Positions 6,853-17,655 of a stretch of DNA of 64,000 nt are shown here, piece after piece. The notes under the pieces are model-generated. The model searched no databases. It saw nothing but the letters and a program-made list of their open reading frames with translations, and was not told where the DNA came from. The translations under genes and the position numbers were made by a program. The stretch's first letter is position 1; each line of letters opens with the position of its first letter. This stretch comes from Parahoeflea alexandrii (GTDB lineage Bacteria > Pseudomonadota > Alphaproteobacteria > Rhizobiales > Rhizobiaceae): assembly GCF_024105735.1 (NCBI RefSeq), contig NZ_JAAAML010000001.1, forward strand, positions 310,001-374,000. Direction: 5' to 3'.

Positions 6853-7433
6853 GAGATGGGGACTCCGGTAGCTTTCATTGATGCGGCTATCGCATGATTT
6901 TTTCGGCTTTCAAAGGGCGTGTAAGCCGAAGTCGGTTGATCGGCGCCAGCCAGGCTTCCCGGCACCGGGAAGGTCGATCACCGCTGATTCCGTCCTGACA
7001 ACAGCAAAAAGGCGGCAAAAGGCCTTGCTGCGCAATATTGTTGCGCGCATTTTGTCGCAGAGGTCATTTACGGTCGTCTGGCAAAGGTTTTTTAAGGTCT
7101 CTATCTTGCGCTGAGGTCCGCATTCTGTCATAGAACATCCGAAATAGGACAGCCTTGCTGTCCTATTTGTGTCTGTCAGGGCCGATATTGACCAAGGCGG
7201 ATGCAAGGGGCTGGCGGTGGCAGTCGCTATTTGCGATCCATCGGTGGAACGTGACCGTACTGCCCCTTCATGATACAAAACCACGCCGCGCGCCCGCGCA
7301 CACCGGGTGAAGCCTTACAGGCGCGCAAGGCCAGACGATAAAAGTATCCGGAACGTGAAGCGTCGCCGCACCCGGCGGGGGCGAACGATGAGCCGGGATC
7401 AACCGCCACGGCGGCCATGAAGGAGGAATGAAG
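6853..7433. other. Long intergenic region between ltaE and gltB
   Basis: This 581-bp stretch separates divergent genes and should hold both promoters. The only ordered structure I find is the palindrome at 7142-7168. Short reading frames on both strands (for example 6878-7114 and 6910-7284) have no recognisable family, no good ribosome site and unfavourable composition, so I do not call genes. The last 20 bp hold the gltB ribosome site. Confidence 0.6.
7142..7168. promoter_or_regulatory. 27-bp perfect palindrome upstream of gltB
   Basis: AAATAGGACAGC and GCTGTCCTATTT flank a CTT centre, a 12-bp perfect inverted repeat. Neither side continues into a T-run, and both adjacent genes point away, so it is not a terminator. 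It looks like an operator for a dimeric repressor or activator acting on gltB or ltaE, some 270 bp before gltB. I cannot name the regulator. Confidence 0.5.
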
Positions 7434-10400
7434 ATGGCAGACCTTTTACCATCTGTGACGGACGTTACCGCTTGTGAGGCTCGTTCCGAGACCAAGCCGG
7501 CCACCGCGCATACCTTTGGATTGCCGCCCAAACAGGGTCTTTACGATCCACGCAACGAGCATGATGCCTGCGGCGTCGGATTTGTCGCGCATATGAAAGG
7601 TCAGAAGTCGCACCAGATCGTGCGTGATGGCCTGTTCATGCTCGAAAACCTGACGCATCGCGGCGCTGTCGGCGCCGATCCCCTGATGGGCGACGGCGCG
7701 GGGCTGCTGGTGCAGATTCCCGACCGGCTGTTTCGCGAGGAGCTCGCCGCGCAGGGCCTCACCCTGCCTGCGCCCGGCGACTACGCGGTCGGCTTCGTCT
7801 TCATGCCACAGGACGAAACCCAGCGCGATCACTTCAAAAAGATCATCGCTGATGTCGTTGCCGCCGAAGGCCAGGTCCTGGTCGGTTTCCGCGAGGTGCC
7901 GGTGGACAATTCATCCTTGTCGAAGGCACCGGAAATCGCCGCGACGGAACCCCGGCATGTCCAGGTCTTCATCGGCCGCGGCGAGGGCGTCGAGGATCAG
8001 CAGTCCTTCGAACGCCAGCTGTTCGTGCTCCGCAAGGTGATTTCCAACCGGGTTCACCACGAAGCCGAGAACGGTGACAAGGACTTCTACTTCGTTTCGC
8101 TTTCGACCCAGACGATCGTCTACAAGGGTATGTTCCTGGCCTACCAGGTTGGCGCCTACTACAAGGATCTGAGCGACCCGCGTTTTGAATCCGCGGTTGC
8201 GCTGGTGCACCAGCGGTTCTCAACCAACACATTCCCGTCCTGGAGACTTGCCCATCCCTACCGGATGGTCGCGCACAATGGCGAGATCAACACGCTGCGC
8301 GGCAACGTCAACTGGATGGCGGCACGGCAGGCGTCGGTGTCCTCGCCGCTGTTCGGCGACGATATCTCCAAACTCTGGCCGATCTCTTACGAGGGGCAGT
8401 CGGATACGGCCTGCTTCGACAACGCGCTCGAATTCCTGATCCGCGGCGGCTATTCGATGGCCCACGCGGTAATGATGCTGATCCCGGAAGCGTGGGCCGG
8501 CAACTCGCTGATGAGCGCCGAGCGAAAGGCATTCTACGAGTACCACGCGGCGCTGATGGAGCCGTGGGATGGTCCTGCCGCCGTCGCGTTCACCGATGGC
8601 CGCCAGATCGGCGCGACGCTGGACCGCAACGGGCTCAGGCCCGCGCGCTATATCGTCACCAGCGATGACCGGGTGATCATGGCGTCCGAGGCCGGGGTGC
8701 TGCCGGTTGATGAAAGTACGATTGTCGCGAAGTGGCGGTTGCAGCCCGGCAAGATGCTGCTGATCGACATGGAAGAAGGCCGGATCATTTCCGACGAGGA
8801 AGTCAAGTCGCGGCTGGCCGCCAAGGATCCCTACCGGGAATGGCTGGAACGCACCCAGCTCATCCTGGAAGACCTCAAGCCGGTCGAACCGCGGGCGCTG
8901 CGCAAGGATGTTTCGCTGCTCGACCGTCAGCAGGCCTTCGGTTATTCGCAGGAAGATACCAAGATCCTGATGGCGCCGATGGCGACCACCGGGCAGGAAG
9001 CCATCGGCTCGATGGGCACCGACACGCCGATTTCCGCCATGTCGCAGAAGTCGAAGCTGCTCTACACCTATTTCAAGCAGAACTTTGCCCAGGTGACCAA
9101 CCCGCCGATCGACCCGATCCGCGAAGAGCTGGTGATGAGCCTGGTCTCCTTCATCGGACCGCGGCCCAATATCCTTGACCACAAGGGTGCTGCAAAGAAG
9201 AAGCGACTTGAGGTGCGTCAGCCGATCCTGACCAATGGCGATCTGGAGAAGATCCGCTCGATCGGTCATACCGAGGACCGCTTTGACACCAAGACGCTCG
9301 ACTTTACCTATTCGAGCGACAAGGGCTCGGACGGCATGAAGGCGGCGCTGGAGCGGCTTTGCGACCGGGCCGAGGAAGCCGTCACCGGTGGCTACAACAT
9401 CATCATCCTGTCCGATCGGCAGATCGGCCCTGACCGGATTGCAATTCCGGCGCTGCTGGCGACCGCAGCCGTGCATCATCACCTGATCCGCAAGGGTCTG
9501 CGCACGTCCGTGGGCCTGGTGGTGGAATCCGGCGAGCCGCGCGAAGTGCACCATTTTGCGTGCCTTGCGGGCTATGGCGCCGAGGCGATCAACCCCTATC
9601 TGGCTTTCGACACGCTGCTCGACATGCACAAGCGCGGCGAGTTTCCGCCGGAAGTCGACCAGTACGAGGTTGTCTCGCGCTACATCAAGGCGATTGGCAA
9701 GGGTATCCTCAAGGTGATGTCGAAGATGGGGATTTCGACCTACCAGTCCTATTGCGGCGCGCAGATCTTTGACGCGATCGGTCTGTCGAGTGATTTCGTC
9801 AACACCTATTTCACCGGTACTGCGACCACGATCGAAGGCGTCGGGCTCGATGAAGTCGCAACCGAGACCGCCGAACGTCACCGCCTGGCATTTTCCAACG
9901 ACCCGGTGCTTGCCACTTCGCTGGAAGTGGGCGGGGAATACGCCTACCGGATACGTGGCGAGGAACATGCATGGACACCCGATGCGGTGGCTACGCTGCA
10001 GCATGCCGTGCGCGGCAATGCCCAGGACCGCTACCGGGAATTCGCCGAGATGGTCAACCGCTCAACGCTCAGGATGAACGCCATTCGCGGCCTGTTCGAT
10101 ATCCGCACGGCGGAGGCCGCAGGGCGCAAGCCGGTACCTCTTGATGAAGTCGAGCCCGCTGCGGAGATCGTCAAGCGTTTTTCAACCGGCGCCATGTCGT
10201 TCGGATCGATCAGCCGGGAAGCGCATACGACGCTGGCAATCGCGATGAACCAGATCGGCGGCAAGTCGAACACCGGCGAGGGCGGCGAGGAGCCCGATCG
10301 CTACCTGCCTCTTTACGGCGGCGGCCGCAATCCGGAGCGCTCGGCGATCAAGCAGGTGGCCTCGGGCCGGTTCGGCGTGACAACCGAATACCTGGTCAAT

Positions 10401-12155
10401 GCCGACATGATTCAGATCAAGGTCGCACAGGGCGCCAAGCCCGGCGAGGGCGGCCAGTTGCCCGGCCACAAGGTCGATGCGACGATTGCCAAGACCCGGC
10501 ATTCCACACCTGGCGTCGGCCTGATTTCGCCGCCGCCGCACCATGACATCTATTCGATCGAGGACCTGGCGCAGCTGATCTTCGATCTGAAGAACGTCAA
10601 CCCGGAGGCCGATATCTCGGTCAAGCTGGTATCGGAAGTCGGCGTCGGAACGGTTGCGGCCGGTGTGGCCAAGGCGCGCGCCGATCACATCACGATCTCC
10701 GGCTATGACGGCGGCACCGGCGCATCACCGCTGACCTCGCTCAAGCATGCCGGCAGCCCCTGGGAAATCGGCCTGGCCGAAACCCACCAGACGCTGGTGC
10801 TCAATGGCCTGCGGTCGCGCATCGCGCTGCAGGTCGATGGCGGGCTCAAGACCGGCCGCGACGTGATTGTCGGCGCGTTGCTCGGAGCCGATGAATTCGG
10901 CTTCTCCACCGCTCCGCTGATTGCCGCGGGCTGCATCATGATGCGCAAGTGCCATCTCAACACCTGTCCGGTGGGCGTGGCGACGCAGGATCCGGTTCTG
11001 CGCAAGCGCTTCAAGGGCACGCCCGAGCATGTGGTCAACTACTTCTTCTTCATCGCGGAAGAAGTGCGCGAGTGGCTGGCTGCGATGGGCTACCGCAATC
11101 TCGACGAGATCATCGGTCAGTCGGAACTCTTGGCCAAGGATGGCATGATCGAACACTGGAAGGCCAAGGGTCTCGATTTCAGCAGGATCTTCTACAAGCC
11201 CGATGCGCCGAAGGAAAAGACCTACTGGACCGAAAGGCAGAACCACCCGATCGCCGATATTCTCGACAGGAGACTGATCGAGAAGGCAATGCCTGCGCTC
11301 GAGAGCAAGGAGAAGGTCGAGTTCGACGTCGATATCAAGAATGTCGACCGTTCGGCCGGTGCGATGCTCTCGGGTGAAGTTGCCAAGCGGTACGGCCACA
11401 AGGGCCTTCCGGAAGACACCATCTCGGTCAAGCTCTCGGGGACCGCAGGACAATCGTTCGGTGCGTTCCTCGCCCATGGTGTCACCTTCGATCTGTCCGG
11501 CGACGCCAACGACTATGTCGGCAAGGGCCTGTCGGGCGGCTGCATCATTGTGCGCCCGCCGGAGAACTCATCGATCACCGCGGAAAACTCGATCATCGTC
11601 GGCAACACCGTGCTCTACGGTGCGATCGAGGGCGAGTGCTACTTCCGCGGCGTTGCCGGCGAGCGCTTTGCCGTGCGCAACTCGGGCGCCATCGCGGTGG
11701 TCGAAGGCGTGGGCGACCATGGCTGCGAATACATGACCGGTGGTCTCGTGGTTGTCATCGGTGAGACCGGCCGCAACTTTGCAGCCGGCATGTCCGGTGG
11801 TGTCGCCTATGTTCTTGACGAGGCCGGCGATTTTGCCAGCCGCTGCAACATGGCGATGGTCGAGCTCGAGCCTGTTCCCGAGGAGGACGATATCCTCGAG
11901 AAGCTGCATCACCATGGCGGCGATCTGGCTCACAAGGGCCGGGTCGACGTATCGGGCGACATGACCCGGCATGACGAGGAGCGGCTGTTCCAGCTGATCT
12001 CCAACCACATGCACTACACCGGGTCGACGCGGGCCAAGGAGATCCTCGACAATTGGGCGGACTATCGTCCCAAGTTCCGCAAGGTGATGCCGGTCGAATA
12101 CCGGCGCGCGCTTGAGGACATGGAGCGGATGCGCATGGGCGTGGCGGCGGAGTGA
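7434..12155 (+). CDS. gltB: Glutamate synthase (NADPH) large subunit
   Basis: A 1573-residue alpha subunit that hydrolyses glutamine and passes ammonia to 2-oxoglutarate. A propeptide of about 45 residues precedes the catalytic Cys of ACGVGF, which becomes N-terminal after cleavage. In order come the class-II amidotransferase, a central domain, the FMN barrel ([37 protein letters not shown]), the 3Fe-4S cysteines ([15 protein letters not shown]) and the C-terminal beta-helix (GYMTGG-type turns). ATG 7434 has AGGAGG at ideal distance; ATG 7428 is too close to it. It heads gltB-ybjQ-gltD and acts in nitrogen assimilation with glutamine synthetase. Confidence 0.97.
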   Translation: MADLLPSVTDVTACEARSETKPATAHTFGLPPKQGLYDPRNEHDACGVGFVAHMKGQKSHQIVRDGLFMLENLTHRGAVGADPLMGDGAGLLVQIPDRLFREELAAQGLTLPAPGDYAVGFVFMPQDETQRDHFKKIIADVVAAEGQVLVGFREVPVDNSSLSKAPEIAATEPRHVQVFIGRGEGVEDQQSFERQLFVLRKVISNRVHHEAENGDKDFYFVSLSTQTIVYKGMFLAYQVGAYYKDLSDPRFESAVALVHQRFSTNTFPSWRLAHPYRMVAHNGEINTLRGNVNWMAARQASVSSPLFGDDISKLWPISYEGQSDTACFDNALEFLIRGGYSMAHAVMMLIPEAWAGNSLMSAERKAFYEYHAALMEPWDGPAAVAFTDGRQIGATLDRNGLRPARYIVTSDDRVIMASEAGVLPVDESTIVAKWRLQPGKMLLIDMEEGRIISDEEVKSRLAAKDPYREWLERTQLILEDLKPVEPRALRKDVSLLDRQQAFGYSQEDTKILMAPMATTGQEAIGSMGTDTPISAMSQKSKLLYTYFKQNFAQVTNPPIDPIREELVMSLVSFIGPRPNILDHKGAAKKKRLEVRQPILTNGDLEKIRSIGHTEDRFDTKTLDFTYSSDKGSDGMKAALERLCDRAEEAVTGGYNIIILSDRQIGPDRIAIPALLATAAVHHHLIRKGLRTSVGLVVESGEPREVHHFACLAGYGAEAINPYLAFDTLLDMHKRGEFPPEVDQYEVVSRYIKAIGKGILKVMSKMGISTYQSYCGAQIFDAIGLSSDFVNTYFTGTATTIEGVGLDEVATETAERHRLAFSNDPVLATSLEVGGEYAYRIRGEEHAWTPDAVATLQHAVRGNAQDRYREFAEMVNRSTLRMNAIRGLFDIRTAEAAGRKPVPLDEVEPAAEIVKRFSTGAMSFGSISREAHTTLAIAMNQIGGKSNTGEGGEEPDRYLPLYGGGRNPERSAIKQVASGRFGVTTEYLVNADMIQIKVAQGAKPGEGGQLPGHKVDATIAKTRHSTPGVGLISPPPHHDIYSIEDLAQLIFDLKNVNPEADISVKLVSEVGVGTVAAGVAKARADHITISGYDGGTGASPLTSLKHAGSPWEIGLAETHQTLVLNGLRSRIALQVDGGLKTGRDVIVGALLGADEFGFSTAPLIAAGCIMMRKCHLNTCPVGVATQDPVLRKRFKGTPEHVVNYFFFIAEEVREWLAAMGYRNLDEIIGQSELLAKDGMIEHWKAKGLDFSRIFYKPDAPKEKTYWTERQNHPIADILDRRLIEKAMPALESKEKVEFDVDIKNVDRSAGAMLSGEVAKRYGHKGLPEDTISVKLSGTAGQSFGAFLAHGVTFDLSGDANDYVGKGLSGGCIIVRPPENSSITAENSIIVGNTVLYGAIEGECYFRGVAGERFAVRNSGAIAVVEGVGDHGCEYMTGGLVVVIGETGRNFAAGMSGGVAYVLDEAGDFASRCNMAMVELEPVPEEDDILEKLHHHGGDLAHKGRVDVSGDMTRHDEERLFQLISNHMHYTGSTRAKEILDNWADYRPKFRKVMPVEYRRALEDMERMRMGVAAE

Positions 12156-12160
12156 GTTCG

Positions 12161-12487
12161 ATGATCACATCAACCACCAACACGATCGAAGGCCGGGAGA
12201 TCACCGAGTACAGAGGCATCGTCACAGGCGAGGCCATTCTTGGCACCAATATCTTCCGCGATATCTTCGCCGGCATTCGCGACATTGTCGGCGGACGCTC
12301 GGGCGCCTACGAGAAGGCACTGCGCGAAGCACGGGAAATCGCGCTTGACGAGATGCAGGACGAAGCGCGGAAACTGGGTGCGAATGCAGTCATTGGCATC
12401 GATCTCGACTACGAAAATATTTCAACCGGATCCAGTGGTTCGATGCTGATGGTATCAGCATCGGGGACTGCGGTCGTCATCCGGTGA
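12161..12487 (+). CDS. YbjQ/UPF0145-family protein between gltB and gltD
   Basis: A 108-residue YbjQ-like protein: [13 protein letters not shown] at the start, [34 protein letters not shown], then [24 protein letters not shown] and a closing ASGTAVVI. The family forms pentameric rings and is annotated as heavy-metal-binding-like, but its biochemical role is unknown. The ATG is 6 bp after the gltB stop; a GTG at 12152 would overlap gltB. gltD begins 12 bp later, so it is co-transcribed and translated with the synthase genes, which suggests a link to that enzyme or its iron-sulfur clusters. Confidence 0.88.
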   Translation: MITSTTNTIEGREITEYRGIVTGEAILGTNIFRDIFAGIRDIVGGRSGAYEKALREAREIALDEMQDEARKLGANAVIGIDLDYENISTGSSGSMLMVSASGTAVVIR

Positions 12488-12498
12488 GGGAGTAGATT

Positions 12499-13953
12499 AT
12501 GGGTAAGGTAACGGGTTTTCTCGAAATCGACCGGCAGACGGCGAAGTATCAGCCGGCGTCTGACCGGATTCGCCATTTCCGCGAGTTCACCATCCGGATG
12601 AGCGACCAGGAAGTGCAGAAACAGGCGGCGCGCTGCATGGATTGCGGCATCCCCTATTGCCATGGTCCCACCGGGTGTCCGGTGCACAACCAGATCCCCG
12701 ACTGGAACGATCTGGTCTACAACAACAACTGGGAAGAGGCGATCCGCAACCTGCATTCGACCAACAACTTCCCCGAATTCACCGGCCGCATTTGCCCGGC
12801 GCCTTGCGAGGAAGCCTGCACGCTCAACCTCGAGGACGCGCCGGTCACGATCAAGACGGTGGAACAGGCGATTGCCGACAAGGCCTACGAGATGGGCTTC
12901 ATCGTGCCGCAGCCGGTGACGGCCAAGACCGGCAAAAAGGTGGCAATCATCGGATCTGGACCTGCAGGTATGGCTGCCGCGCAGCAGCTCGGTCGCGTCG
13001 GGCACGAAGTGCATGTTTATGAGCGCGAAAGCCGCCCCGGCGGCCTGCTGCGCTACGGCATTCCTGACTTCAAGATGGAAAAGCACTTCATCGACCGCAG
13101 GATCGAGCAGATGGAAGGCGAGGGCGTCACCTTCTTCTGCAACGTCAATGTCGGCGTCGACAAGAGCATGGAAGAGCTGCTCGGAACCTACGACGCGGTG
13201 CTATACACCGGCGGTTCGGAGAAGCCGCGCGATGTGGGCATTCCGGGCGCCGACCTGGTCGGCGTGCACGATGCGATGCCTTACCTGGTGCAGCAGAACA
13301 AGCGGGTTGCGCGCGAAAGCATCGACAATGTCGGCTGGCCGTCCGATCCGGTTCTTGCCGGGGGCAAGCATGTGGTCGTCATCGGCGGCGGCGACACCGC
13401 CTCCGACTGTGTCGGCACTGCCTTCCGCCAGGGCGCGGTCAAGGTCACGCAGCTCGACATCCGGCCGCAGCCGCCGGAGAAGGAAGACAAGCTCGCTGTC
13501 TGGCCTTACTGGGCAACGAAGATGCGCACATCGTCCTCACAGGCAGAAGGCGCCGTTCGCGAATTCCAGGTCGGGACGCTGGAGCTGGTGGGTGAGAACG
13601 GCATCCTGGCCGGCGTCAAATGCTGCCAGGTGGATGAAAAGCGCAAGCCTGTGGCGGGCACCGAATTCGTCATCAAGGCGGACCTGGTGTTCGTGGCGAT
13701 TGGCTTCCGCGGAGTTCTTGACACGGGTGTGGTCAGCGATCTGGGCGACCGTCTGTCGATGGACACCGACAGGCGCGGCTCGACCAACGTTGCCGCCAAC
13801 GAGAAAGACTACCGGACTTCCGTCGACAAACTCTGGGCTGCGGGCGACGTGCGCCGGGGTCAGAGCCTGGTGGTCTGGGCTATCCGCGAGGGACGTCAGG
13901 CCGCGCGGGAAATCGATCTGAGCCTGATGGGCGCCACCGACCTGCCGCGCTGA
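12499..13953 (+). CDS. gltD: Glutamate synthase small subunit
   Basis: A 484-residue beta subunit carrying electrons from NADPH to GltB. The N-terminal cysteine groups (CMDCGIPYC, CPVHNQIPDWN, CPAPCEEAC) ligate 4Fe-4S clusters. The FAD site is GSGPAGMAAAQQLGRVGH near 150 and the NADPH site is VIGGGDTASDCVGTA near 295. A final AAGDVRRGQSLVVWAIREGRQAA completes the FAD fold. GGGAG stands before the ATG. It is the last gene of the operon, with a terminator 24 bp downstream. Confidence 0.97.
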   Translation: MGKVTGFLEIDRQTAKYQPASDRIRHFREFTIRMSDQEVQKQAARCMDCGIPYCHGPTGCPVHNQIPDWNDLVYNNNWEEAIRNLHSTNNFPEFTGRICPAPCEEACTLNLEDAPVTIKTVEQAIADKAYEMGFIVPQPVTAKTGKKVAIIGSGPAGMAAAQQLGRVGHEVHVYERESRPGGLLRYGIPDFKMEKHFIDRRIEQMEGEGVTFFCNVNVGVDKSMEELLGTYDAVLYTGGSEKPRDVGIPGADLVGVHDAMPYLVQQNKRVARESIDNVGWPSDPVLAGGKHVVVIGGGDTASDCVGTAFRQGAVKVTQLDIRPQPPEKEDKLAVWPYWATKMRTSSSQAEGAVREFQVGTLELVGENGILAGVKCCQVDEKRKPVAGTEFVIKADLVFVAIGFRGVLDTGVVSDLGDRLSMDTDRRGSTNVAANEKDYRTSVDKLWAAGDVRRGQSLVVWAIREGRQAAREIDLSLMGATDLPR

Positions 13954-13976
13954 TCCCGCAAACACTGAATACCACG

Positions 13977-14007
13977 AAGCGCCCGGCCGGAGACGGTCCG
14001 GGCGCTT
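13977..14007 (+). terminator. Terminator after gltD
   Basis: A 10-bp stem AAGCGCCCGG / CCGGGCGCTT with an 11-nt loop lies directly after gltD. The T-run is short (CTTTGC), so it may be partly Rho-assisted and can serve both the gltBD operon and, weakly, the convergent gene. Confidence 0.6.
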
Positions 14008-14092
14008 TGCGTGAGAGCGTCAGGCGCTGTTCTTTTGTGAATTAGGGCGTCATACGGGGTCCGCAGCTGGGCAGGCGATTGCGGAGAAACGC

Positions 14093-15247
14093 TCAGGGGT
14101 CGGTTCGCGGCCAGGCGAAGTTGTCGACACGGCCCTGTGGCGGTTCGGGCAGGGTGCCGTCGAGCACCAGTTGATCGCGGGGCGAACGTACAAGCCCCGT
14201 GGTCGAGGGCATTTCACCGAGCAGTGCCGAACCGCCGTCGAGTGCCGGATCGGTCATGGCTACCGGCATTGTCCGCATCACCGCCGCGGCGTTCTCCCCG
14301 GGTGCCGGAGGCATGAAGATCTCCGGAAAACCGGCTGAATCGATCGAGGAGACACCTTCAGCTGCGGCATCTCCCAACAGTCTTCTGATCGACTTCTCTG
14401 CATAGAACGCGATCTTGCGGCGCCCGGCTGCAGTCACGTTGATGCCATCTGATCCGCGAAGCCTGACCTGTTGTCCGTTGATGTCGGATCCAGTGAAGAT
14501 GAACTTGCCATCTTCATCGACAAATCCGTCCCAGATATCGATGAATTCGCCGCCTGCCTTTTCAATCTGGGCACGGAAGACGCTGTTGAGCGCAACCATG
14601 TCTGTGCTCATCGAAGGTGACTTGAAGGCCGGCAGACCAATCCACAAAAGCGGGGTGTTGCGGCCTCCCAATGCATCGATAAGTGAGCGGGTGCGCCGTT
14701 CGTACTCGGCGAGCCAGTTGGGAGAGCGGACTGCTTCCCGTTCGCCATTGACCAGCATCTGCTGGCGGTCGTTGGAGCCGAGCTGCACCACGATGATCGA
14801 GGGCTGGACCTCTTCCACGATACCGCGCGCCTCTCCTGGCCAATCATAATAGTCGTCGCGGACCAGGCCGGAGGAGCCGTTGGAGCGGTCGACCACGACC
14901 ACCCCCGGAGCCTGGGCAAAGGCCGCGCTCAGCCCGTCCGCCGTGCCGCCGGCGAGGAAGTCCCCGACGAGGAGGATCTTGCGGGCGTTCTCGAGCTTTT
15001 CAACGACCGGTTCTGGCGCAGGGGCCGCGCTGCGAGGTTCGGATCGCTTGACGCGGCTGGTCCGCTCGGGCTGCGGAGCCTCGGACTTGCTCGAGTTTCC
15101 GCCGCCAAACAGTAGCTGCAGGATGGATTTCCGTTCAACGCGTTCCTGCGCTGCCGCAGGTTCCACCAGATGCAGCGCAGCCATACCCGTTACCGCAGCA
15201 GCGAGTACAACAACTGTCTTGCGCAACAAGGTCAGGCGGTGGAACAC
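14093..15247 (-). CDS. Exported DUF459 SGNH-hydrolase-fold protein
   Basis: A 384-residue exported protein: signal peptide (VVVLAAAVTGMAALHLVEPAAA), a charged linker to about 85, then a DUF459 SGNH-like domain (ILLVGDFLAGG, VVVDRSNGSSGL, VVQLGSNDRQ, LLWIGLPAF, SDGINVTAAGRRKIAFYAEK). The block-I nucleophile position reads GDF rather than GDS, and the final Asp-x-x-His motif reads DGIN. Two triad residues therefore appear replaced. It may be a non-catalytic or differently acting envelope protein; DUF459 members have no firm function. It lies 56 bp downstream of the lytic transglycosylase on the same strand, consistent with a cell-wall or glycan role. Confidence 0.8.
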   Translation of the reverse strand: MFHRLTLLRKTVVVLAAAVTGMAALHLVEPAAAQERVERKSILQLLFGGGNSSKSEAPQPERTSRVKRSEPRSAAPAPEPVVEKLENARKILLVGDFLAGGTADGLSAAFAQAPGVVVVDRSNGSSGLVRDDYYDWPGEARGIVEEVQPSIIVVQLGSNDRQQMLVNGEREAVRSPNWLAEYERRTRSLIDALGGRNTPLLWIGLPAFKSPSMSTDMVALNSVFRAQIEKAGGEFIDIWDGFVDEDGKFIFTGSDINGQQVRLRGSDGINVTAAGRRKIAFYAEKSIRRLLGDAAAEGVSSIDSAGFPEIFMPPAPGENAAAVMRTMPVAMTDPALDGGSALLGEMPSTTGLVRSPRDQLVLDGTLPEPPQGRVDNFAWPRTDP

Positions 15248-15303
15248 GCGGAAATCATCTCCTGCTGGGCAGTTTGCCCCGTTGGTTCAAGCCGCGCCGG
15301 TCG

Positions 15304-16521
15304 TCAGTAGCGGCGGATCGCGTCGAGTATCTTCTGCGATGGAATCGCCTCGCCGGTCAACCCGGCCCGCGACTGGAACGCCGCTATGGCCGCGCGGGAT
15401 CCGGAACCGAAATTGCCGTCGATTTCGCCGTCATAGTATCCCAGTTGCTTGAGCCGGGTCTGCAACTCGAACTTTTCCTTCACATCGAGGGTGCCCGCGG
15501 GCCGGGGCCAGCGCTGGTCAACACCGCCAAATCCGGCAATCTCGTCAGCCAGAACACCCACGCCGAGAGCGTAAGAATCGGAATTGTTGTAGCGCTTGAT
15601 GACAAAGAAGTTCTTCGTCATCAGGAAGGCAGGGCCATTGGCACCGCCAGGCATCTTGAGTTCGGCGCGGCGGTCGCCTACCGGAAAACCCTTGCCGCCG
15701 GGCCGCGCGAAACCAAGGGCCGCCCATTGCGACAGGGTCTTGGTCTGGCCATCGTACTTGGCGCCGCCACGCGGAGCTATGGCCTCATAACCCCAGGTTT
15801 CGCCGGTGCGCCAGCCGTTCTTCTTGAGAAGGTTTGCCGCCGTGGCCAGCGCATCGGGGATCGAGTTCCAGATGTCGCGATGTCCATTGCCGTCTGCATC
15901 GATTGCGTAGGCAAGATAGCTGGTCGGAATGAACTGGGTGTGACCCATGGCGCCTGCCCAGGACCCGGTCATTTCCCTGGTGGTGACGTCCCCCGACTGG
16001 AGGATCTTCAGGGCCGCGACAAGCTGTTGGCGTGCGAACTTTGCCCGCTTCCGATCGGCATAGGCGAGGGTTGCAAGCGCCTGGGGCACGTAATGCAGAC
16101 GATCGGTCTTGGTAAGGATTTCCCCGTAATTGGATTCCATCGACCATATCGCCAGGAGAACCGATGCCTCCACCCCGAAATGGCGCTCAAGGGCAGACAG
16201 TGTCCTGGCGTGCTTGGCGCCCATCTCGCGTCCCTTGGCAATGGTATAGGGGTTTACACGGGAATCGAGATAGTCCCAGACCTTGGTGGTGAATTCGGGC
16301 TGATAACGGGCTTTTTCGAGCACCACTGGATCTGGAGCGGTCACGCCCCTAAATGCTGTCTCGTAGGTCGAGCGCGAAATGCCTTCCTTGGCGGCGGTGC
16401 TGTAGAAGCCCGAGACCCATTTCTGGAAGCCGGCATCGGCCTTTGCGGACATCGGGGCAAAAACACCGGCAAGGAGGAAAAGGCTGGCGGCGCGAACAAA
16501 TTTCCTGGGTGATCGGATCAT
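15304..16521 (-). CDS. Lytic murein transglycosylase, MltB family
   Basis: A 405-residue periplasmic enzyme that cleaves the MurNAc-GlcNAc bond to 1,6-anhydro ends. It has a signal peptide (FVRAASLFLLAGVFAPMSAKA), an SLT_2/MltB domain with the catalytic Glu in IWSMESNYGEI, AGAMGHTQFIPTSYL and DGNGHRDIWNSIPDALA. A C-terminal peptidoglycan-binding domain (ELQTRLKQLGYYDGEIDGNFGSGSRAAIAAFQ) follows from about 340. There is no lipobox, so it is probably soluble. The next gene downstream is the DUF459 protein. Confidence 0.92.
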   Translation of the reverse strand: MIRSPRKFVRAASLFLLAGVFAPMSAKADAGFQKWVSGFYSTAAKEGISRSTYETAFRGVTAPDPVVLEKARYQPEFTTKVWDYLDSRVNPYTIAKGREMGAKHARTLSALERHFGVEASVLLAIWSMESNYGEILTKTDRLHYVPQALATLAYADRKRAKFARQQLVAALKILQSGDVTTREMTGSWAGAMGHTQFIPTSYLAYAIDADGNGHRDIWNSIPDALATAANLLKKNGWRTGETWGYEAIAPRGGAKYDGQTKTLSQWAALGFARPGGKGFPVGDRRAELKMPGGANGPAFLMTKNFFVIKRYNNSDSYALGVGVLADEIAGFGGVDQRWPRPAGTLDVKEKFELQTRLKQLGYYDGEIDGNFGSGSRAAIAAFQSRAGLTGEAIPSQKILDAIRRY

Positions 16522-16715
16522 ATTCCAAGCATCCTGTGGTTTAGGGCAATTGCGGGTGACTGATTGACGATCCTATCACCCCAGCCGTCAACAAATCGTT
16601 TACCATGTTGCATGCCCCGGTCTCGGCGTTTGCCTCTTCCTAACAAATGGTGCGTATTGGCCAGCAAGCGCCGGGATGCACCGGGAAGATCATTTATGAA
16701 GAATGAGGAAAATAG

Positions 16716-17600
16716 ATGACGAAAATACGTAAAGTCAGAAAAGCCGTCTTGCCAGTTGCAGGCCTCGGGACCCGGTTTCTTCCCGCAACCAAGGCCGTGC
16801 CGAAGGAGATGCTGACCGTCGTCGACAAGCCAGTGGTTCAGTATGTTGTCGAAGAGGCCATGGCTGCCGGCATCGAACACTTCGTGTTCGTCACCGGCCG
16901 CAACAAATCCGTCATCGAAGACCATTTCGATATCCAGCCCGAGCTCGAAGAGACCTTGCGGGCGCGCGGCAAGACGGTGGAGTTGAAATCCTTGGAAGAC
17001 ATGCTGCCGACAGCGGGGGCCACCAGTTTTACCCGGCAGCAGGCCCCGCTGGGTCTGGGGCACGCGGTCTGGTGTGCCCGCGATATCGTCGGGGACGAAC
17101 CGTTTGCCCTGTTGCTCCCGGACATGGTGATGCGCGACAGCGTCGGCTGCCTGTCCGGCATGGTGGACCTTTACGAGAAGGTCGGAGGCAACATTGTCGC
17201 GGTCGCGGAATGCGATCCGGCGCTGGCGCACAAATACGGCATCGTCGGCAAGGGCGAGACGCTGGACGGCGGCTTCCGCATCACCGAGATGGTGGAAAAG
17301 CCGGCTGAAGGCACCGCGCCGTCAAACTTCTACATCAACGGGCGCTACATCCTGCAGCCGGAGATCTTCGATATCCTGTCGAAACAGGAACGTGGTGCCG
17401 GCAATGAAATCCAGGTGACGGATGCGATGCTGAAACTGGCGGATCAGCAGCCGTTCTCGGCCTATACATTCGGCGGTGAAACCTATGACTGCGGCTCCAA
17501 GGCCGGCTTCATTCTGGCCAATGTCGCCTTTGCGCTAGACCGGGAAGACATCAAGCCGGATGTGGCCGCAGAGTTGAAGGCCCTGATCTCAAGGGTCTGA
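16716..17600 (+). CDS. galU: UTP-glucose-1-phosphate uridylyltransferase
   Basis: A 294-residue cytoplasmic nucleotidyltransferase making UDP-glucose for exopolysaccharide, glucans and lipid A-linked sugars. The signature [21 protein letters not shown] spans the UTP site; further motifs are [33 protein letters not shown] and the NEIQVTDAM segment. GAGGAAAATAG precedes the ATG. It is transcribed alone and shares a terminator hairpin with the convergent outer-membrane gene. Confidence 0.96.
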   Translation: MTKIRKVRKAVLPVAGLGTRFLPATKAVPKEMLTVVDKPVVQYVVEEAMAAGIEHFVFVTGRNKSVIEDHFDIQPELEETLRARGKTVELKSLEDMLPTAGATSFTRQQAPLGLGHAVWCARDIVGDEPFALLLPDMVMRDSVGCLSGMVDLYEKVGGNIVAVAECDPALAHKYGIVGKGETLDGGFRITEMVEKPAEGTAPSNFYINGRYILQPEIFDILSKQERGAGNEIQVTDAMLKLADQQPFSAYTFGGETYDCGSKAGFILANVAFALDREDIKPDVAAELKALISRV

Positions 17601-17626
17601 ATGCAGCATGGAAGAGGTGTCGGGAG

Positions 17627-17652
17627 CAGGCGGGGTTCATTGATCCCGCCTG
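17627..17652. terminator. Shared terminator hairpin between galU and the outer-membrane gene
   Basis: An 8-bp stem CAGGCGGG / CCCGCCTG sits between two convergent stop codons. No T-run is present on either side, so efficiency is uncertain. Confidence 0.4.
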
Positions 17653-17655
17653 TCG

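Noticed and set aside
6878-7284. Short frames in the gltB upstream region
   Set aside because: No family, weak ribosome sites and poor composition; one frame crosses the palindrome.
8220-10004. A 594-codon open frame antisense to gltB
   Set aside because: It is an artefact of high-GC codon bias opposite a certain gene; its composition is His/Arg/Gln-rich, it has no recognisable family and no ribosome site.
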